Shown here: one piece after another, positions 62,333 through 64,000 of the stretch | How positions within the stretch are numbered: the stretch's first letter is position 1 | How the letters are laid out: each line of letters opens with the position of its first letter | Assembly (NCBI RefSeq): GCF_023074185.1 | Contig: NZ_JADPKY010000132.1 | Coordinates: forward strand, 62,001 to 126,000 | Reading direction: 5' to 3' | DNA from: Bradyrhizobium sp. 132 | Lineage (GTDB): Bacteria; Pseudomonadota; Alphaproteobacteria; Rhizobiales; Xanthobacteraceae | Length of the DNA: 64,000 nucleotides | The notes under the pieces: model-generated | Databases searched by the model: none | Seen by the model: the letters and a program-made list of their open reading frames with translations, nothing else | What the model was told of the DNA's origin: nothing | Translations under genes and position numbers: made by a program

Positions 62333-63508
62333 TCAAGGCTTCATCGAACCCTGTGCACTCGTGTAGACAGCATAGAGCGAACTCGAGCCGCAGATGTACA
62401 GTCGATTTCGCTGCTGACCGCCGAAGCAGAGATTGGCGACCGTTTCCGGGAGGTGGATCTTGCCGAGCAATTCGCCCTCTGGAGTATAGCAGCGCACGCC
62501 GTCCTCGTTCGGATCGCCCCAGCCCACGGAGCACCAAACGCGCCCGGCCGTGTCGGTTCGCATCCCGTCGGTAATGCTGGGCTTGGGCATCTCCGCAAAC
62601 ACCTTGCTGTTCGAGACCTTTCCGGACCCAATATCCACGTCGAATACGCGGATATGGGAGGGATTATCGGGGCCATCAGTGAAGCCGGTATCGATGACGT
62701 AGAGTTTCTTCTCGTCGGGCGAGAAGGTTATCCCGTTGGGTTCGACGAAGTCGTCGACGACAACCTTGATCTCCCCGGATCTTGGATCGACCCGGTAGAC
62801 GTTGTTTTTTGCCTGCTCCTTCTCGGCCTTGATACCCTCATAATAGCCGCCGATCCCGTAGCCGGGATCGACAAACCAGACCGATCCATCGGAAGCGACG
62901 ACCAGATCGTTGGGCGAGTTGAGCTTCTTGCCGTTGTAACTGTCGGCAATGATGGTGATCGAGCCGTCGAGCTCGGTCCGGGTGACGCGCCTGCCGCTGT
63001 GCTCGCAAGTGAGCAGGCGTCCTTCGCGATCGATGGTGTTGCCGTTGGAGTTCATCGAAGGCTGGCGGTAGACGCTCGTATGACCGTCATCCTCGGAGAA
63101 ACGCATGATGCGGTTGTTGGGAATATCGCTGAACAACACGTACCGGCCGGCCGGGAAGTAGACCGGACCCTCGGCCCATCGGAAGCCGGTTGCTACGCGC
63201 TCAACAGCCATCGTGCCCGCGAACGCAGGAAAACCAGAGGGCCCAAACGATGGTGGCCCCTTCTTGGCCGATTCCAAATGGGAGTCCGGGTAGCGGCTGC
63301 CTGGCAGCGGTCCCAACGGCAGCGGCGCCGTCGATCTCGTTGGAGCGCCCGTCTGGCCCAATGGCATGACGGAGGCTGCCAAGCTTGCGTTGGCGGTAAA
63401 GCCTGTCGCGGCGACTGCCGCCGCTGCGCCCTTCAAGAGGGCACGACGGCCGAGGCCATCGCGCTCTGTTGCAATCGTGTCGCTGGAGTTGGTCAGTATT
63501 CTTGTCAT
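62333..63508 (-). CDS. Tat-exported SMP-30/gluconolactonase-family protein
   Basis: A 391-aa beta-propeller protein. The N-terminus has RRALLKGAAAAVAATGF, with the twin arginine near positions 21-22, typical of Tat export. SMP-30 features are GFRWAEGPVYFP, SPNDLVVASDGSVWFVD and VEPNGITFSPDEKKLYVID. The family hydrolyses lactones such as gluconolactone with a metal ion. ATG 63508 has GGGAGG upstream. It lies 114 bases after the partial SDR gene on the same strand, so the two may be one operon. Confidence 0.92.
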   Translation of the reverse strand: MTRILTNSSDTIATERDGLGRRALLKGAAAAVAATGFTANASLAASVMPLGQTGAPTRSTAPLPLGPLPGSRYPDSHLESAKKGPPSFGPSGFPAFAGTMAVERVATGFRWAEGPVYFPAGRYVLFSDIPNNRIMRFSEDDGHTSVYRQPSMNSNGNTIDREGRLLTCEHSGRRVTRTELDGSITIIADSYNGKKLNSPNDLVVASDGSVWFVDPGYGIGGYYEGIKAEKEQAKNNVYRVDPRSGEIKVVVDDFVEPNGITFSPDEKKLYVIDTGFTDGPDNPSHIRVFDVDIGSGKVSNSKVFAEMPKPSITDGMRTDTAGRVWCSVGWGDPNEDGVRCYTPEGELLGKIHLPETVANLCFGGQQRNRLYICGSSSLYAVYTSAQGSMKP

Positions 63509-63622
63509 GGTTTCCTCCCGAAGTTGTGTTGGGAGGGAACGATCCGCCTGCAATCGGGCGTAAAGCGGGCGATCTCCGGCCGGACAACCGGAGATCGCAA
63601 TGCAGCAACAGGTGGAGTTCGC

Positions 63623-64000
63623 TTACACGGGATCCCACGGGAAGATGTCGGCGGAGCGGTCGAGCTTGTAGAACGATCCCTTCAACGCCGGCATGCCGTG
63701 CTCGGCGATCGATTGCGGCGTCCAGCCTTCGCTCCGATGCACCGAGCGCAGCGGACGGTTCTGGCTGAACAGGAACAGCTCGTTCATGCGCGCGCCAAAG
63801 ATCTGCCCGGAGACGTCCTTGGCGGCATCGGAGAGCAGATAGGCGCAGATCGGCGCAATTTTCTCCGGTCCCATCTGCTTGATCTTCTCGACGCGCGCCT
63901 TCTCGGCATCGGTCTCGGTCGGGATGGTGCCGATCATGCGGGTCCATGCGAACGGCGAGACGCAGTTGGAGCGGACGTTGAAGCGGCCCATGTCGAGCGC
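63623..64000 (-). CDS. SDR-family oxidoreductase, C-terminal part, cut by window edge
   Basis: About 126 codons of the C-terminal end of a longer SDR; the start lies beyond the right edge. LDMGRFNVRSNCVSPFAWTRM is the late SDR region after the catalytic Tyr/Lys, followed by VSGQIFGARMNELFLFS and an extra C-terminal tail (about 50 aa, ending SADIFPWDPV) typical of the 17-beta-HSD4-like branch acting on hydroxyacyl-CoAs. The catalytic residues are outside the window. Reading of the family is from these segments only. Confidence 0.85.
   Translation of the reverse strand, partial: ALDMGRFNVRSNCVSPFAWTRMIGTIPTETDAEKARVEKIKQMGPEKIAPICAYLLSDAAKDVSGQIFGARMNELFLFSQNRPLRSVHRSEGWTPQSIAEHGMPALKGSFYKLDRSADIFPWDPV

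Noticed and set aside
1-64000. tRNA, rRNA, CRISPR arrays, transposases, prophage genes
   Set aside because: I scanned the gaps and gene products for these and found none; the repeats present are palindromic intergenic elements without spacer arrays.

Overview
The window looks like chromosome from a Bradyrhizobium-type alphaproteobacterium (Nitrobacteraceae). The reasons are a GC content in the mid-60s, short tightly packed catabolic operons, Aap- and Liv-type amino-acid transporters, many acyl-CoA genes, and small palindromic repeats in almost every wide intergenic gap. The genus is inferred from general knowledge, not from a search. I see no rRNA, tRNA, CRISPR array, transposase or integrase.

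Layout. 1-4071 (minus): a probable operon of a [3Fe-4S]-type ferredoxin, a cytochrome P450, an MHS-type symporter, a sulfite-oxidase-like molybdoenzyme and an alpha/beta hydrolase cut by the window edge, with a divergent TetR regulator (4224-4871). 4868-11302: an amino-acid module with an Asp/Glu-racemase-like protein, an AapJ-like binding protein, a class III aminotransferase and an RpiR regulator, divergent from two Aap-type permeases; no ATPase gene is present. 11366-13672: an amidase and an atypical SDR. 13829-20101: tartrate/D-malate dehydrogenase, then a LysR-headed minus-strand set (M20 amidohydrolase, 2-hydroxyacid dehydrogenase, Ldh-family dehydrogenase) divergent from a DUF1445 hydro-lyase. 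20191-24894: a complete branched-chain-type ABC transporter. 25025-28822: the four-gene threonate/erythronate pathway. 28993-35298: a chemoreceptor and an RND efflux permease plus adaptor. 35367-41085: a thiolase-like protein, nitronate monooxygenase, Baeyer-Villiger-type monooxygenase and a YghU-like GST.

41264-55491 is dominated by acyl-CoA metabolism: two acyl-CoA dehydrogenases, three crotonase-fold enzymes, two acyl-CoA ligases, two SDRs, an aminoglycoside-phosphotransferase-fold kinase and a DUF6285 protein. The ACAD11-type dehydrogenase, the kinase and the DUF6285 protein together resemble the phosphorylation route for 4-hydroxyacyl-CoAs (Pseudomonas lva genes, animal ACAD10/11). A PsrA-like palindrome lies upstream of that dehydrogenase.

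56232-58702 is a small block, a LysR regulator and a TctC/Bug solute-binding protein, with lower GC and TTA codons. It is flanked by inverted copies of one repeat and by a perfect 22-bp direct repeat. Next comes about 670 bp of repetitive-looking noncoding DNA with a 16-bp long-range stem, then ppc (59480-62269), a Tat-exported SMP-30-type protein and the end of an SDR gene cut by the right edge.

The best leads for something new are the lva/ACAD11-like module, the repeat-flanked LysR-TctC block, the structured region before ppc, and the unassigned LysR/M20/DUF1445 pathway.
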